Assembly: GCA_017398245.1 (NCBI GenBank)
Contig: JAFQGN010000109.1
Location: 1-19,079 of the forward strand
Source: Clostridia bacterium
Lineage (GTDB): Bacteria > Bacillota_A > Clostridia > Christensenellales > Aristaeellaceae
Reading direction: 5' to 3'
Length of the DNA stretch: 19,079 nt
Shown: positions 6,551 through 13,751 of the stretch, in pieces
How positions within the stretch are numbered: position 1 is the stretch's first letter
Layout: each line of letters begins with the position of its first letter
Translations under genes and position numbers: made by a program
The notes under the pieces: generated by a model
The model's input: the letters and a program-made list of their open reading frames with translations, nothing else
Database searches by the model: none
Told to the model about the DNA's origin: nothing

Positions 6551-8341
6551 TTACAGGGGGCGGTTGAGGGGGAGGGAGAAGGAGAAGGTGGAGCCCTTTC
6601 CCTCTTCGGAGCGGAGGGTCAGATCGCTGCCGAGGCGCTGGAGCATCTCCTTGGCGATGGAAAGGCCAAGGCCGCTGCCCTTGGTGGTGTGCGCTTTGTC
6701 GACCTTGTAGAAGCGATCGAAGACGTGCTTCTGATCCTCTTCGGAGATGCCTACGCCGGTATCGGTCACGCTGATGCGCAGCCGATCGCCCTGCACGGAG
6801 GAGGAGAGGGTGACGGTACCGCCTTCGGGCGTGTATTTGATGGCGTTGTCGAGCAGGATGACGAGCACTTCCTCCACGCGGTCGGCGTTCGTCCAGACAA
6901 CAGGGCTGTGCTGCGGATCGAACGTGAGGCGGAAGGAGAGATCGTGATCTTCGGCGGTGGGCAGGTATTTTTCCTGCAGATCGGCAAACATGACGGACAT
7001 GCGCACGGGCGAGCATTCCATGGAAAGATTGCCGGACTGCAGGCGGCTGAGTTCCATGAGGTCGTTGATGAGGCGGCTGAGGCGCATGGTCTCGCGCAGA
7101 ATGATATCGAGATAGCGCTGGCGCGCTTCTTCGGTTTTGACGAGGCCGTCGCGCATGGGCTCGACCAGACCGCGCATGGCGGTCAGCGGCGTGCGCAGCT
7201 CGTGGGAGACGTTGGCGACGAACTCGCGCCGGGTCTTTTCGAGAAGTTCCGAGCTGGTGATATCGACGATCAGGCCGACCGCGCCGGCGACAGAGCCGTG
7301 TTCATCGCGCAGGGGCGTGATGCGGATGCGCAGGATGCGATCTTTCAGTTCAAGAGTGCGTTCGGCCGGCTCGGAACCGCCAAGCACGGAATCGATATCG
7401 TCCCAGACTTCAGGGAAGGGGACGAGGCCGAGGCGCGTGGAATGGAGCGAGCCGTCGGACAGGGCGCGGGAGCCGGAGAAGAGCTCGGCCAGAGCGCGGT
7501 TGGTATGGGTGACCTCGCCGCCGCGATCGACAGCGAGGATGCCCTCGCTCAGGCCGTCGATGACGTCGCGCAGGCGGTTGCGCTCCAAAGTGAGATCGGC
7601 AATGGTGACGGAGAGCTCGCGCGCGAGGAAATTGATGGAACGGGCGAGTTCGCCGATCTCGCCGCCTTGGTTGCTGTCGGCGCGTTCGGAAAACGAGCCG
7701 CCGGCCATGGAGAGAGCGACCTTGTTCATTTGGCGAAGCGGCTTGGAAATGCGCTTGGCGAGGATATAGGACACGACGCCGATGATGGGCAGGACGATGC
7801 TCATGGAAAAGACGAGCGCGCCGTTCATGCTGCCGATGGCGGCAATGATCTCTACCATGGGGACCATGAGGACCACGGCGGAGATGAATTCGCCCGCGGC
7901 GGAATAGACAGGAGTGCCGACCATGACCACATTGGCCTGCACCATCTGCAAGCGGCGCGGGGTGGTCACGGTTTTGCCCTGCATCATGGAGACGAACTCT
8001 TTTTTGATGAGCTTGTAGTAATCGTCGGTAATGCCCGGCGAGGCGAACATAATGCCGCCTTCATCGTTGAGCACAAGGGCATAAGCGCCCAGAAGATTGC
8101 TGTCGGGCTCGGAGCCGGCGGCGACGATCTGCCGGATGGTGTCCTGGTCGATCTCTTCATCGATATACATACGAACAAGTTCGCCCAAAGCCTTGGCTTT
8201 GGGCGTCAGCTCGTTTTCACGCAGCTGGGTGAAGATAGTCTGGGAGAGGAAGGTATAGGTGATGGTGGTGAGCGCGACGGTCAGGAACACGCCCAGCACG
8301 ACGATCGCAAATATCCTTCGCACCAGATAGCTGTTTCTCAT
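6551..8341 (-). CDS. Two-component sensor histidine kinase (PhoR/ResE/WalK type)
   Basis: 596 residues. The ATG overlaps the response regulator stop as ATGA, so the two are translationally coupled. Order: TM1 (about 10-33), an extracytoplasmic sensing region of about 135 residues, TM2 (about 172-196), HAMP (about 196-250, KRISKPLRQMNKVALSMA), a PAS domain (about 255-365, DGLSEGILAVDRGGEVTHTN), the dimerisation/phosphoacceptor domain with REFVANVSHELRTPLT (His380), and the ATPase domain with LLDNAIKYTP (Asn499), DTGVG (527-531) and GSGLGL (555-560). The kinase should be active. The stimulus cannot be read from the sequence; the architecture is shared by phosphate, redox and cell-wall sensors, and no phosphate or respiration genes are adjacent. 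Confidence 0.95.
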   Translation of the reverse strand: MRNSYLVRRIFAIVVLGVFLTVALTTITYTFLSQTIFTQLRENELTPKAKALGELVRMYIDEEIDQDTIRQIVAAGSEPDSNLLGAYALVLNDEGGIMFASPGITDDYYKLIKKEFVSMMQGKTVTTPRRLQMVQANVVMVGTPVYSAAGEFISAVVLMVPMVEIIAAIGSMNGALVFSMSIVLPIIGVVSYILAKRISKPLRQMNKVALSMAGGSFSERADSNQGGEIGELARSINFLARELSVTIADLTLERNRLRDVIDGLSEGILAVDRGGEVTHTNRALAELFSGSRALSDGSLHSTRLGLVPFPEVWDDIDSVLGGSEPAERTLELKDRILRIRITPLRDEHGSVAGAVGLIVDITSSELLEKTRREFVANVSHELRTPLTAMRGLVEPMRDGLVKTEEARQRYLDIILRETMRLSRLINDLMELSRLQSGNLSMECSPVRMSVMFADLQEKYLPTAEDHDLSFRLTFDPQHSPVVWTNADRVEEVLVILLDNAIKYTPEGGTVTLSSSVQGDRLRISVTDTGVGISEEDQKHVFDRFYKVDKAHTTKGSGLGLSIAKEMLQRLGSDLTLRSEEGKGSTFSFSLPLNRPL

Positions 8342-9030
8342 TGCTGGACCTCAAACTTGTAGCCCACGCCGTAGACCGTTTTCAGGCTCCACGGAACGCC
8401 CTCCTGCGGCAGTTTCTGGCGGATGCGCTTGATGTGGGTGTCGACGGTGCGGGTATCGCCGAAGAAATCGTAGCCCCAGACGTGGGAGAGGATCTGCTCG
8501 CGGCTGAAGACCTGGCCGGCGCTGGAGGTGAGCATGTGCAAAATTTCGACCTCTTTGGGGGTGAAGGGGATGACCTGGCCGAGGGCCTTGACCTGATAGT
8601 TGGCCAGATTGACCTCCAGCTGGGGGAAGCGGATGATCTGGTCGGAATCGGGCTGGGGCTCGCTGTAGCGGCGCAGCACGGCGCGGATACGGGCGAGCAC
8701 CTCGCGCGGGCTGAAGGGCTTGACGATGTAATCGTCGGCTCCCAGCTCCAGGCCGAGGATGCGATCGATCTCTTCAGATTTTGCGGTGAGCATGATAATG
8801 GGCAGAGCGCGGGTCTGGCGGACGGTGCGGCAGACGTCGGTGCCGGTCATTTTGGGCATCATCAGGTCGAGGATCATCAGATCCGGGTGGTGGGATTCGG
8901 CCATTTCCAGCGCCTGCGCGCCGTCATAGGCGGAGATATGATCGTAGCCTTCGGAATCGAGATAGAGGCCGAGGGACTCGTGGACGACCGGGTCGTCATC
9001 GCAGATGAGGATCAGGTTTTTTCCGGGCAT
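8338..9030 (-). CDS. OmpR/PhoB-family DNA-binding response regulator
   Basis: 230 residues. The start is set by AAAGGAG eight bases upstream of an ATG giving MPGKNLILICDDDP; the frame stays open further upstream but with un-protein-like sequence. Receiver domain: acidic pocket DDD at 11-13, phosphoacceptor Asp55 in LMILDLMMPKMTG, Thr82 in MLTAKSE and Lys104 in YIVKPFSP. The winged-helix output domain covers about 130-228, with FTPKEVEILHML, FSREQILSHVWGYDFFGDTRTVDTHIKRIRQKL and VYGVGYKFE. It is expected to be phosphorylated by the kinase encoded just downstream and to control genes via direct repeats. It has its own promoter at 9085-9113. Confidence 0.95.
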   Translation of the reverse strand: MPGKNLILICDDDPVVHESLGLYLDSEGYDHISAYDGAQALEMAESHHPDLMILDLMMPKMTGTDVCRTVRQTRALPIIMLTAKSEEIDRILGLELGADDYIVKPFSPREVLARIRAVLRRYSEPQPDSDQIIRFPQLEVNLANYQVKALGQVIPFTPKEVEILHMLTSSAGQVFSREQILSHVWGYDFFGDTRTVDTHIKRIRQKLPQEGVPWSLKTVYGVGYKFEVQQ

Positions 9031-9046
9031 ATGGTAAGCTCCTTTC

Positions 9047-9062
9047 CTCCGCCAAGGCGGAG
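9047..9062 (-). promoter_or_regulatory. Short leader hairpin upstream of the response regulator ribosome binding site
   Basis: CTCCGCC-N2-GGCGGAG is a perfect 7-bp dyad in the 5' leader, directly upstream of the ribosome binding site of the response regulator gene. There is no T run after it. It may protect the transcript or tune translation; no more can be said. Confidence 0.45.
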
Positions 9063-9084
9063 ATGCAGATAATTTCCTACGGTC

Positions 9085-9113
9085 ATTATATCTTTCCTGC
9101 GCGCCGTGCGCAA
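9085..9113 (-). promoter_or_regulatory. Sigma-A-type promoter of the response regulator/kinase operon
   Basis: On the minus strand the -35 TTGCGC (9113-9108) and a perfect -10 TATAAT (9090-9085) are 17 bases apart. A start near 9078 would give a leader of about 48 bases containing the hairpin and a proper ribosome binding site. Confidence 0.65.
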
Positions 9114-9135
9114 CAGGAAGGCGGCAAGCTTCCTG
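9114..9135. promoter_or_regulatory. Inverted repeat touching the -35 of the two-component operon promoter
   Basis: CAGGAAG-N8-CTTCCTG is a perfect dyad directly upstream of the -35 hexamer. Its placement fits a regulator-binding site, for example autoregulation by the encoded response regulator, although OmpR-family proteins more often use direct repeats. Confidence 0.4.
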
Positions 9136-9214
9136 ACAATTCCACATTTTGTTCAAGAATGGGGCTCTTGTTTGCGCTTTTCTGCGCGGCGCACAGATCG
9201 ATTTGAGTGGGATG

Positions 9215-9244
9215 AAAACGGCTCCGCCGAGACGGGCGGAGCCG
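9215..9244 (-). terminator. Intrinsic terminator of htpG
   Basis: Minus-strand CGGCTCCGCC (9244-9235), a six-base loop, GGCGGAGCCG (9228-9219), then TTTT. This 10-bp GC-rich stem starts 7 bases after the htpG stop codon and separates it from the two-component operon. Confidence 0.85.
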
Positions 9245-9250
9245 GGGCGC

Positions 9251-11128
9251 TTACTTCTTGGCAAGCAGAGTGAGCAGTTCGTTGGAGCGCTTGAGGAAGG
9301 CGACCATGCGCTCGCTCTCGAGCGGCTGGCGGGCCATTTCGGCCAGATCGTAGATCTGGCAGCAGACCTTTTCGCGCAGGGTTTCATCGGCGGAGGCATC
9401 CTGCAGGTAGGCAAAGAGCGGATGCTTCGCATTCACGGTGAGGGTGCGCTTTTCGGGCATGCTGAAGCCCTGGCCCCACGCGCGGGACATTTCCGCAAAG
9501 CGGCGGGACTGCTCGTCCACCGTGATGACGGCGGGCAGTTCTTCCGTCTTAAAGGAGGAGAGCTTGACTTCGAGCGTTTCATCGCCCACGGCCTTGCGGA
9601 AGGCGTCTTCCATGGCCTTGCGGGAATCCTCGCTTTCCTCGCCGCCTTCGGTGAGGCTGTCCACGCCGGCGTCCACGCGGCGGAAGGAGCACTTTTCTTC
9701 ATCCTTGGCCGTGTATTCCAGGAAGGACATGAAATTGTTGTCGATCATGGTCTCGAACAGGACCACGTCCTTGTCCTGAGAGCGCAGGACGGAGACGAGA
9801 TGGGCCTGACGCTTGGAATCGGAGGTGTAATAGATGGTCTTATCCGATTCGGTAAAGTTGCGGTCGGCATACTCCTTGAGGGTGAAATATTCGCCCTCGG
9901 TGGTTTTGAGCAGCAGGGCGGACTTTGCGCGCTCGTAGAACTTTTCATCGCGGATGCAGCCGTATTTGACGAAGGGATGGATATCGTCCCAATACTTCTG
10001 GTAATCCTCGCGCTTGGTGTTGAATTCGCTGGTGAGGCGGTCGGCCACCTTGCGGGTGATGTAGGACTGCATGCGCTTAACGTAGCCGTCGTTTTGCAGG
10101 AAGGAGCGGGATACGTTGAGCGGCAGGTCCGGGCAGTCGATCACGCCCTTGAGCAGCATGAGGAAATCCTGAATGACTTCCTTAATATTATCGGCGACGA
10201 AGACCTGGTTGTTGAAGAGCTTGATCTTGCCCTCGTTTGCGGTGAACTCGTTGACGAGCTTGGGGAAATACAGAATGCCCTTGAGGTTGAAGGGGTATTC
10301 GGCGTTGAGGTGGATCCAGAAGAGGGGCTCGTCATAGACATGGAAGACCTTGCGGTAGAAGGCGCGGTACTCCTCGTCGGTGCACTCGGAGGGCTTTTTC
10401 ATCCACAGGGGGCTGGGGTCGTTGATATGCTCGGGCAGATGGTGCAGCTCGACCAGCTCTTCGCCGGTCTCGGTCGTTTCGGTGGGCTTTTCCTCTTCTT
10501 CCTTGAGCACGTTCAGGAAGATGGGCGTGGGCATGAAGGCGCAGTATTTATCCAGCGTTTCCTGCACGGTCGCCTCTTCGAGGAATTCGCGGTCGTTTTC
10601 GGAAATGGTCATGGTCACGGTGGTGCCGCGCTCGGTGCGGTCGGATTCGGTGAGGGTGTATTCCATGCCCTCTTCGCTCTCCCAATGCACGGCGGAGGCG
10701 CCTTCCTGCCAGGAGAGGGTATCGATGGTGACCTTGGAGGAGACCATGAACGAGGAATAGAAGCCCAGGCCAAAATGGCCGATGATGCCGCCCTTGGCGC
10801 CGTCTTCTTCCTTATATTTGGCGAGGAAATCCTCCGCGCCGGAGAAGGCGACCTGCGAGATGTATTTGACGATCTCGTCGGCCGTCATGCCGATGCCGTT
10901 ATCGGAAACGGACAGGGTGCCGTTGGCCTTGTCGACGGTGACGGTTACTTTGTAATCGGCGCATTCGGGCGCTTCGCCGCGCTGGGCGAGCACCTTGTGC
11001 TTGGAGATAGCGTCGCACGCGTTGGAGACGATCTCGCGCAGGAAAATGTCCTTGTCGGAATAGAGCCATTTTTTGATGATGGGCATCATGTTTTTTGCAT
11101 TGATGGAAATGGTGCCGGTATTGGTCAT
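9251..11128 (-). CDS. htpG: Chaperone HtpG (bacterial Hsp90)
   Basis: 625 residues, matching the 624 of E. coli HtpG. The start follows GGAGG at nine bases. HtpG is an ATP-dependent homodimeric cytoplasmic chaperone of the GHKL superfamily. The N-terminal ATPase has IFLREIVSNACDAISK (Glu32, Asn36), SVSDNGIGMTADEI (Asp76) and GHFGLGFYSSFMV (lid and glycine-rich motif). The middle domain has EYPFNLKGILYFPK and VFVADN, plus FLMLLKGVIDCPDLPLNVSRSFLQND with the conserved catalytic-loop arginine. The C-terminal dimerisation domain closes with FLKRSNELLTLLAKK; there is no eukaryotic MEEVD tail. It is a monocistronic unit with its own promoter, CIRCE operator and terminator, so heat-shock control by HrcA is expected. 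Confidence 0.97.
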   Translation of the reverse strand: MTNTGTISINAKNMMPIIKKWLYSDKDIFLREIVSNACDAISKHKVLAQRGEAPECADYKVTVTVDKANGTLSVSDNGIGMTADEIVKYISQVAFSGAEDFLAKYKEEDGAKGGIIGHFGLGFYSSFMVSSKVTIDTLSWQEGASAVHWESEEGMEYTLTESDRTERGTTVTMTISENDREFLEEATVQETLDKYCAFMPTPIFLNVLKEEEEKPTETTETGEELVELHHLPEHINDPSPLWMKKPSECTDEEYRAFYRKVFHVYDEPLFWIHLNAEYPFNLKGILYFPKLVNEFTANEGKIKLFNNQVFVADNIKEVIQDFLMLLKGVIDCPDLPLNVSRSFLQNDGYVKRMQSYITRKVADRLTSEFNTKREDYQKYWDDIHPFVKYGCIRDEKFYERAKSALLLKTTEGEYFTLKEYADRNFTESDKTIYYTSDSKRQAHLVSVLRSQDKDVVLFETMIDNNFMSFLEYTAKDEEKCSFRRVDAGVDSLTEGGEESEDSRKAMEDAFRKAVGDETLEVKLSSFKTEELPAVITVDEQSRRFAEMSRAWGQGFSMPEKRTLTVNAKHPLFAYLQDASADETLREKVCCQIYDLAEMARQPLESERMVAFLKRSNELLTLLAKK

Positions 11129-11167
11129 TATCGTGAACCTCCGTTATGTTTTGATTGGTATACCTGT

Positions 11168-11196
11168 ATTGTAGCGCGGGAAGGGGCGGAAGTCAA
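11168..11196 (-). promoter_or_regulatory. Sigma-A-type promoter of htpG
   Basis: On the minus strand TTGACT (11196-11191) and TACAAT (11173-11168) are separated by 17 bases. Each differs from consensus at one position. A start near 11161 gives a leader of about 33 bases with a GGAGG site. Confidence 0.85.
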
Positions 11197-11203
11197 TGAA
11201 AAA

Positions 11204-11230
11204 TTAGCACTCAAAAGTAAAGAGTGCTAA
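11204..11230. promoter_or_regulatory. CIRCE element (HrcA operator)
   Basis: TTAGCACTC-N9-GAGTGCTAA is an exact match to the CIRCE consensus bound by the heat-shock repressor HrcA. It lies 7 bases upstream of the htpG -35 rather than over the start site, and also 38 bases upstream of the -35 of the divergent gene. The hrcA gene is not in this window. Confidence 0.97.
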
Positions 11231-11268
11231 CAAAGAGCGCCGCATTTGCGCCGCAAAGGCCATATTTG

Positions 11269-11297
11269 TTGCGAAAAAGGCCGGTTTGGGGTATATT
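11269..11297 (+). promoter_or_regulatory. Promoter of the HTH-solenoid gene
   Basis: TTGCGA (11269-11274) and TATATT (11292-11297) with a 17-base spacer. The predicted start near 11304 falls inside the first TTGCAAC box and leaves a leader of about 127 bases. The 302-base gene-free stretch 11129-11430 holds this promoter, the htpG promoter, CIRCE and the TTGCAAC cluster; nothing else was recognised in it. Confidence 0.6.
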
Positions 11298-11299
11298 GT

Positions 11300-11343
11300 T
11301 TGCAACCGCTGGTTGCAACTGCCGGTTGCAGGGCGTTTGCAAC
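11300..11343 (+). promoter_or_regulatory. Cluster of four TTGCA(AC) boxes forming nested dyads
   Basis: TTGCAAC begins at 11300, 11313 and 11337, with a shorter TTGCA at 11326. Spacings are 13, 13 and 11 bases. Neighbouring boxes form perfect dyads: TTGCAACC-N3-GGTTGCAA (11300-11318), TGCAAC-N5-GTTGCA (11314-11330) and GTTGCA-N7-TGCAAC (11325-11343). They start right behind the -10, so they could be repressor operators at +1 to +40, or alternative RNA hairpins in the leader. Autoregulation by the encoded HTH protein is a natural guess. Confidence 0.6.
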
Positions 11344-11430
11344 TGAGAATTGATTGCTTTTTGATAGGTTCGGGGCTATGCTTTTGCCATCGGAAGGCCG
11401 CCGAAAACAGAAATGCGGAGGAAAACGAAA

Positions 11431-13512
11431 ATGATCGATAATGCAAGAACAGGCGCGTTTATCGCGCAGCTAAGGCAGCGGGCGGGCATGACGCAGAGCC
11501 AGCTGGCCAATATGATGAATGTGACGCATCAGGCTGTATCGAAATGGGAAAACGGCAGCGCGCTGCCGGATATGCAGACGATGCTGAACCTGAGCGCAGT
11601 GTTTGGGGTGACGATCGAGGAGATGCTGGTCGTTCCGGACAGCGTGCTGAAGAACGCAGGGCCGGCGGCGGTGTTGGCCGGAGAAGCACCCGCGCCGGAA
11701 ATGGTGAACGCCGAACTGGAGGGCGCGCTGGAGCGGATCGAAGAGGAGATCGGAGAGGCGTTGGAGGAACAGAGAGGGCCTGCCGGACAGCCGGACAACG
11801 AGGAGCTTGCGTGCGAGCAAAGAGAACCGCAGCCGGATGAAGAGCCGAGGGTCGGCGCGCAAAAGCTGCAGTTCGATTGGGATCACATCGCTTCTATGGC
11901 TCCGTTTCTGGATAAGCAGACGCTTGCGGGCATTGCGGCGCAGGCGGGCGACGACCTGCAGCCGTGGCATCTGGAACAGATCGCGCCGTTTTTGCCGAAA
12001 GAATTGCTCAGTGAGCTTGCGCTGAGGATGACGGAAAAGGGGCAGAGCACGCATCTGGAGACGATCGCGCCGTTTGTGAGCAAAGACGTGCTGGGCGAGA
12101 TCGTGGAAATGCAGATGCAGACCGGCGATATGGACTGGCACACGGTGGAGAGCATCGTGCCGTTTATGCGGCGCGAGCAGCTGGACAGGATCGTGCGCGA
12201 TCTGGCAGAAAAAGGGGAAACAGGCCGGATCGAGAGCATTGCGCCGTTCGTATCGAAGGAGACGCTGGGCGATATCGTGCTGAGGCAGAAGGAAAAGGGC
12301 GAGATCGCCCCGGAAAGCATTGCGGCACTTGCGCCGTTTTTGTCCAGAGAAGTGCTGGTGGAGCTGGTGACGGGCGTGCACAGGGAGAAAAAGGGCGGTT
12401 ACGCGCATACTGGTGGGCATTCGACGATACAGATCGACCTGAGCGGCGCGCGCGAAGGGTTCAACAATGCGATGGCCGCTGCGCGCGCCGCGATCAACGC
12501 CGTGCAGGGCACGTTCGGCGCGGGGCAGCGCAACTGGAACGGCTACAAGGGATACAAGGGCAGCGACAAGGCGCAGGGCGGCGGATCCGATCGCGCGGCG
12601 CAGGAGATACGCGGTCTGATGGACGACGAGAACTGGGAGGAAATCAGCCGGCGCTTCGACGAGGTGAATTCCGCAGTCCGGCGAGAGATCATGCGCAGGG
12701 CGGCCGAGGACGAGCGGTGGGAGTTCGTCAACGCGCATCTGGACGTGTGCAACTCGGAAACGAGGCGCGAGGCTATGCGCGCGGCGGCGGAGAGCGAGGA
12801 ATGGGAGCTGGTGCGCAGGCATTTTGACCGCTGCAATTCCGAAACGCGCGCCGAGATCATCCGCGCGGCAATGGAAAATGAGGACTGGGATTTTGTGGGC
12901 GATTTTTACGACCACCTGAACAGCGGAATGCGCGCGGAGGCGATGGAGTACGCGATGCACGAGGACGCGTGGGAATTTGTGGAGCGCTTCTTCGGCAGGA
13001 TGAACATTGGCGAGCAGAGGAGGATCCTGATCAAGGCCGCCCAGGAGGAGCAGTGGGAGCTTGTGGAAACGTTCTTTGCGGAGGCGGACGATGTGACACG
13101 CGGCAGGATCGTTTCGATCGCGCTGGACAGCGGAGAGAGCGAGTTCGCGGCGCGGCACATGCACGATGCAGGGCCGGATGCGGTGCGCAGGGTCGTTCGC
13201 GCGATGATCGACGAGGAAGAATGGGAGTGTATCGGCGAGCAGTACGCGCAGCTGGACAGCGTGCTGCGCGTGGAAGCGCTGAGAGCGGCGGCAGAGGCCG
13301 AGGAGTGGGAGTTTGTGCGCGAGCATGCGCCGGGCGAGGATGAAGTGACGCGTCTGGCCGTGGCGATGCACGCTCTGGAGGCCGAGGACGAGCAGACCGT
13401 GATCGAGCTGGCGCGCACGCTTGCTCCGCAGAACGTGGACAGGCTGACGCAGAAGGCGCTGGACAGCGATTTGATCGAGCTCGCGCAGGCGCTGACGGAA
13501 ATCGAAGCATGA
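11431..13512 (+). CDS. XRE-family HTH protein with two long arrays of ~28-residue helical repeats
   Basis: 693 residues. The ATG at 11431 follows GGAGG by nine bases; an ATG 18 bases upstream would place the ribosome binding site inside the gene. Residues 6-66 are a Cro/C1-type HTH (AFIAQLRQRAGMTQSQLANMM, VTHQAVSKWENG, LPDMQTMLNLSAVFGVTIEEML). An acidic linker (70-145) follows. Array A (about 149-322) has six units with the core (I/L)APF(V/L)xKExL at a 28-30 residue pitch. A Gly/Lys/Ala linker (about 323-393) contains GYKGYKG. Array B (397-676) has ten units of exactly 28 residues, typical form EEWEFVxxHFDxCNSETRxEAMRAA, with Trp at 402, 430, 458, 486, 514, 542, 598 and 626. The repeats should form alpha-solenoids. 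It has no membrane segment and no enzymatic domain, so a cytoplasmic regulator with a large protein-binding scaffold is inferred. No function is claimed. Confidence 0.85.
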   Translation: MIDNARTGAFIAQLRQRAGMTQSQLANMMNVTHQAVSKWENGSALPDMQTMLNLSAVFGVTIEEMLVVPDSVLKNAGPAAVLAGEAPAPEMVNAELEGALERIEEEIGEALEEQRGPAGQPDNEELACEQREPQPDEEPRVGAQKLQFDWDHIASMAPFLDKQTLAGIAAQAGDDLQPWHLEQIAPFLPKELLSELALRMTEKGQSTHLETIAPFVSKDVLGEIVEMQMQTGDMDWHTVESIVPFMRREQLDRIVRDLAEKGETGRIESIAPFVSKETLGDIVLRQKEKGEIAPESIAALAPFLSREVLVELVTGVHREKKGGYAHTGGHSTIQIDLSGAREGFNNAMAAARAAINAVQGTFGAGQRNWNGYKGYKGSDKAQGGGSDRAAQEIRGLMDDENWEEISRRFDEVNSAVRREIMRRAAEDERWEFVNAHLDVCNSETRREAMRAAAESEEWELVRRHFDRCNSETRAEIIRAAMENEDWDFVGDFYDHLNSGMRAEAMEYAMHEDAWEFVERFFGRMNIGEQRRILIKAAQEEQWELVETFFAEADDVTRGRIVSIALDSGESEFAARHMHDAGPDAVRRVVRAMIDEEEWECIGEQYAQLDSVLRVEALRAAAEAEEWEFVREHAPGEDEVTRLAVAMHALEAEDEQTVIELARTLAPQNVDRLTQKALDSDLIELAQALTEIEA
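11875..12396 (+). repeat. Coding repeat array A (six APF-type units)
   Basis: The encoded APF or VPF motif recurs with its Phe at residues 159, 187, 215, 245, 273 and 303. The pitch is 28, 28, 30, 28 and 30 residues. Each unit reads as two short helices: an upstream 'LExIAPF' turn and a 'KExLxEIV' helix followed by a polar Gly-containing loop (EKGE). Confidence 0.85.
12619..13458 (+). repeat. Coding repeat array B (ten exact 28-residue, 84-bp units)
   Basis: Ten units of 84 bp with no length variation. Trp at the sixth position is kept in eight units; it is Ser in unit 7 (570) and Glu in unit 10 (654). The best-kept units (430-480) share NSETRxE(A/I)(M/I)RAA. The units differ at many silent and amino-acid positions, so the array is old rather than a recent expansion. 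Confidence 0.9.
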
Positions 13513-13528
13513 CAGATGCATTTGGCAC

Positions 13529-13561
13529 GCCGCCTTTCCGGATACGGAGGGGCGGCTTTTT
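13529..13561 (+). terminator. Intrinsic terminator of the HTH-solenoid gene
   Basis: GCCGCCTTTCCG and CGGAGGGGCGGC pair over 12 positions (with G-U pairs in RNA) around a GATA loop, followed by TTTTT. It lies 16 bases after the stop codon and separates this gene from the secreted-protein block. Confidence 0.88.
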
Positions 13562-13751
13562 CCGCAAAAAGAGGTTAGAATGCGGTATTTACTATAAAAA
13601 TCGTCAGTTTTCGGGTGGGCCGTCATGGTATCGTCACATATATGCGGTATACTGTACGCATGTGAAAAGAAATTCCTGCGAAACGGAAACGTTTGGCATG
13701 GCAAGCGCGTCTAACGCGTATGTGCAATACACGAAAATCGGAGGAAAGAAC

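Noticed and set aside
6689..8362. Long open plus-strand frame opposite the histidine kinase
   Set aside because: The kinase frame carries every expected motif; the antisense product is low-complexity Gly/Asp/Ala/His sequence without motifs.
9149..11230. 693-codon plus-strand frame opposite htpG
   Set aside because: It is antisense to a full-length, canonical HtpG and has no start signal or recognisable domain.
11413..11431. Earlier ATG for the HTH-solenoid gene
   Set aside because: The GGAGG ribosome binding site lies inside this extension; the ATG at 11431 has ideal spacing and matches usual XRE starts.
13648..13653. TATACT as -10 for the secreted-protein operon
   Set aside because: No acceptable -35 lies 16-18 bases upstream, and there is no extended -10; the real promoter is probably between 13562 and 13751 but could not be fixed.
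11470..13704. 744-codon minus-strand frame opposite the HTH-solenoid gene
   Set aside because: It is a mirror of the repeat array, crosses the terminator at 13529-13561, and its composition (Arg/His/Leu) is typical of an antisense shadow.
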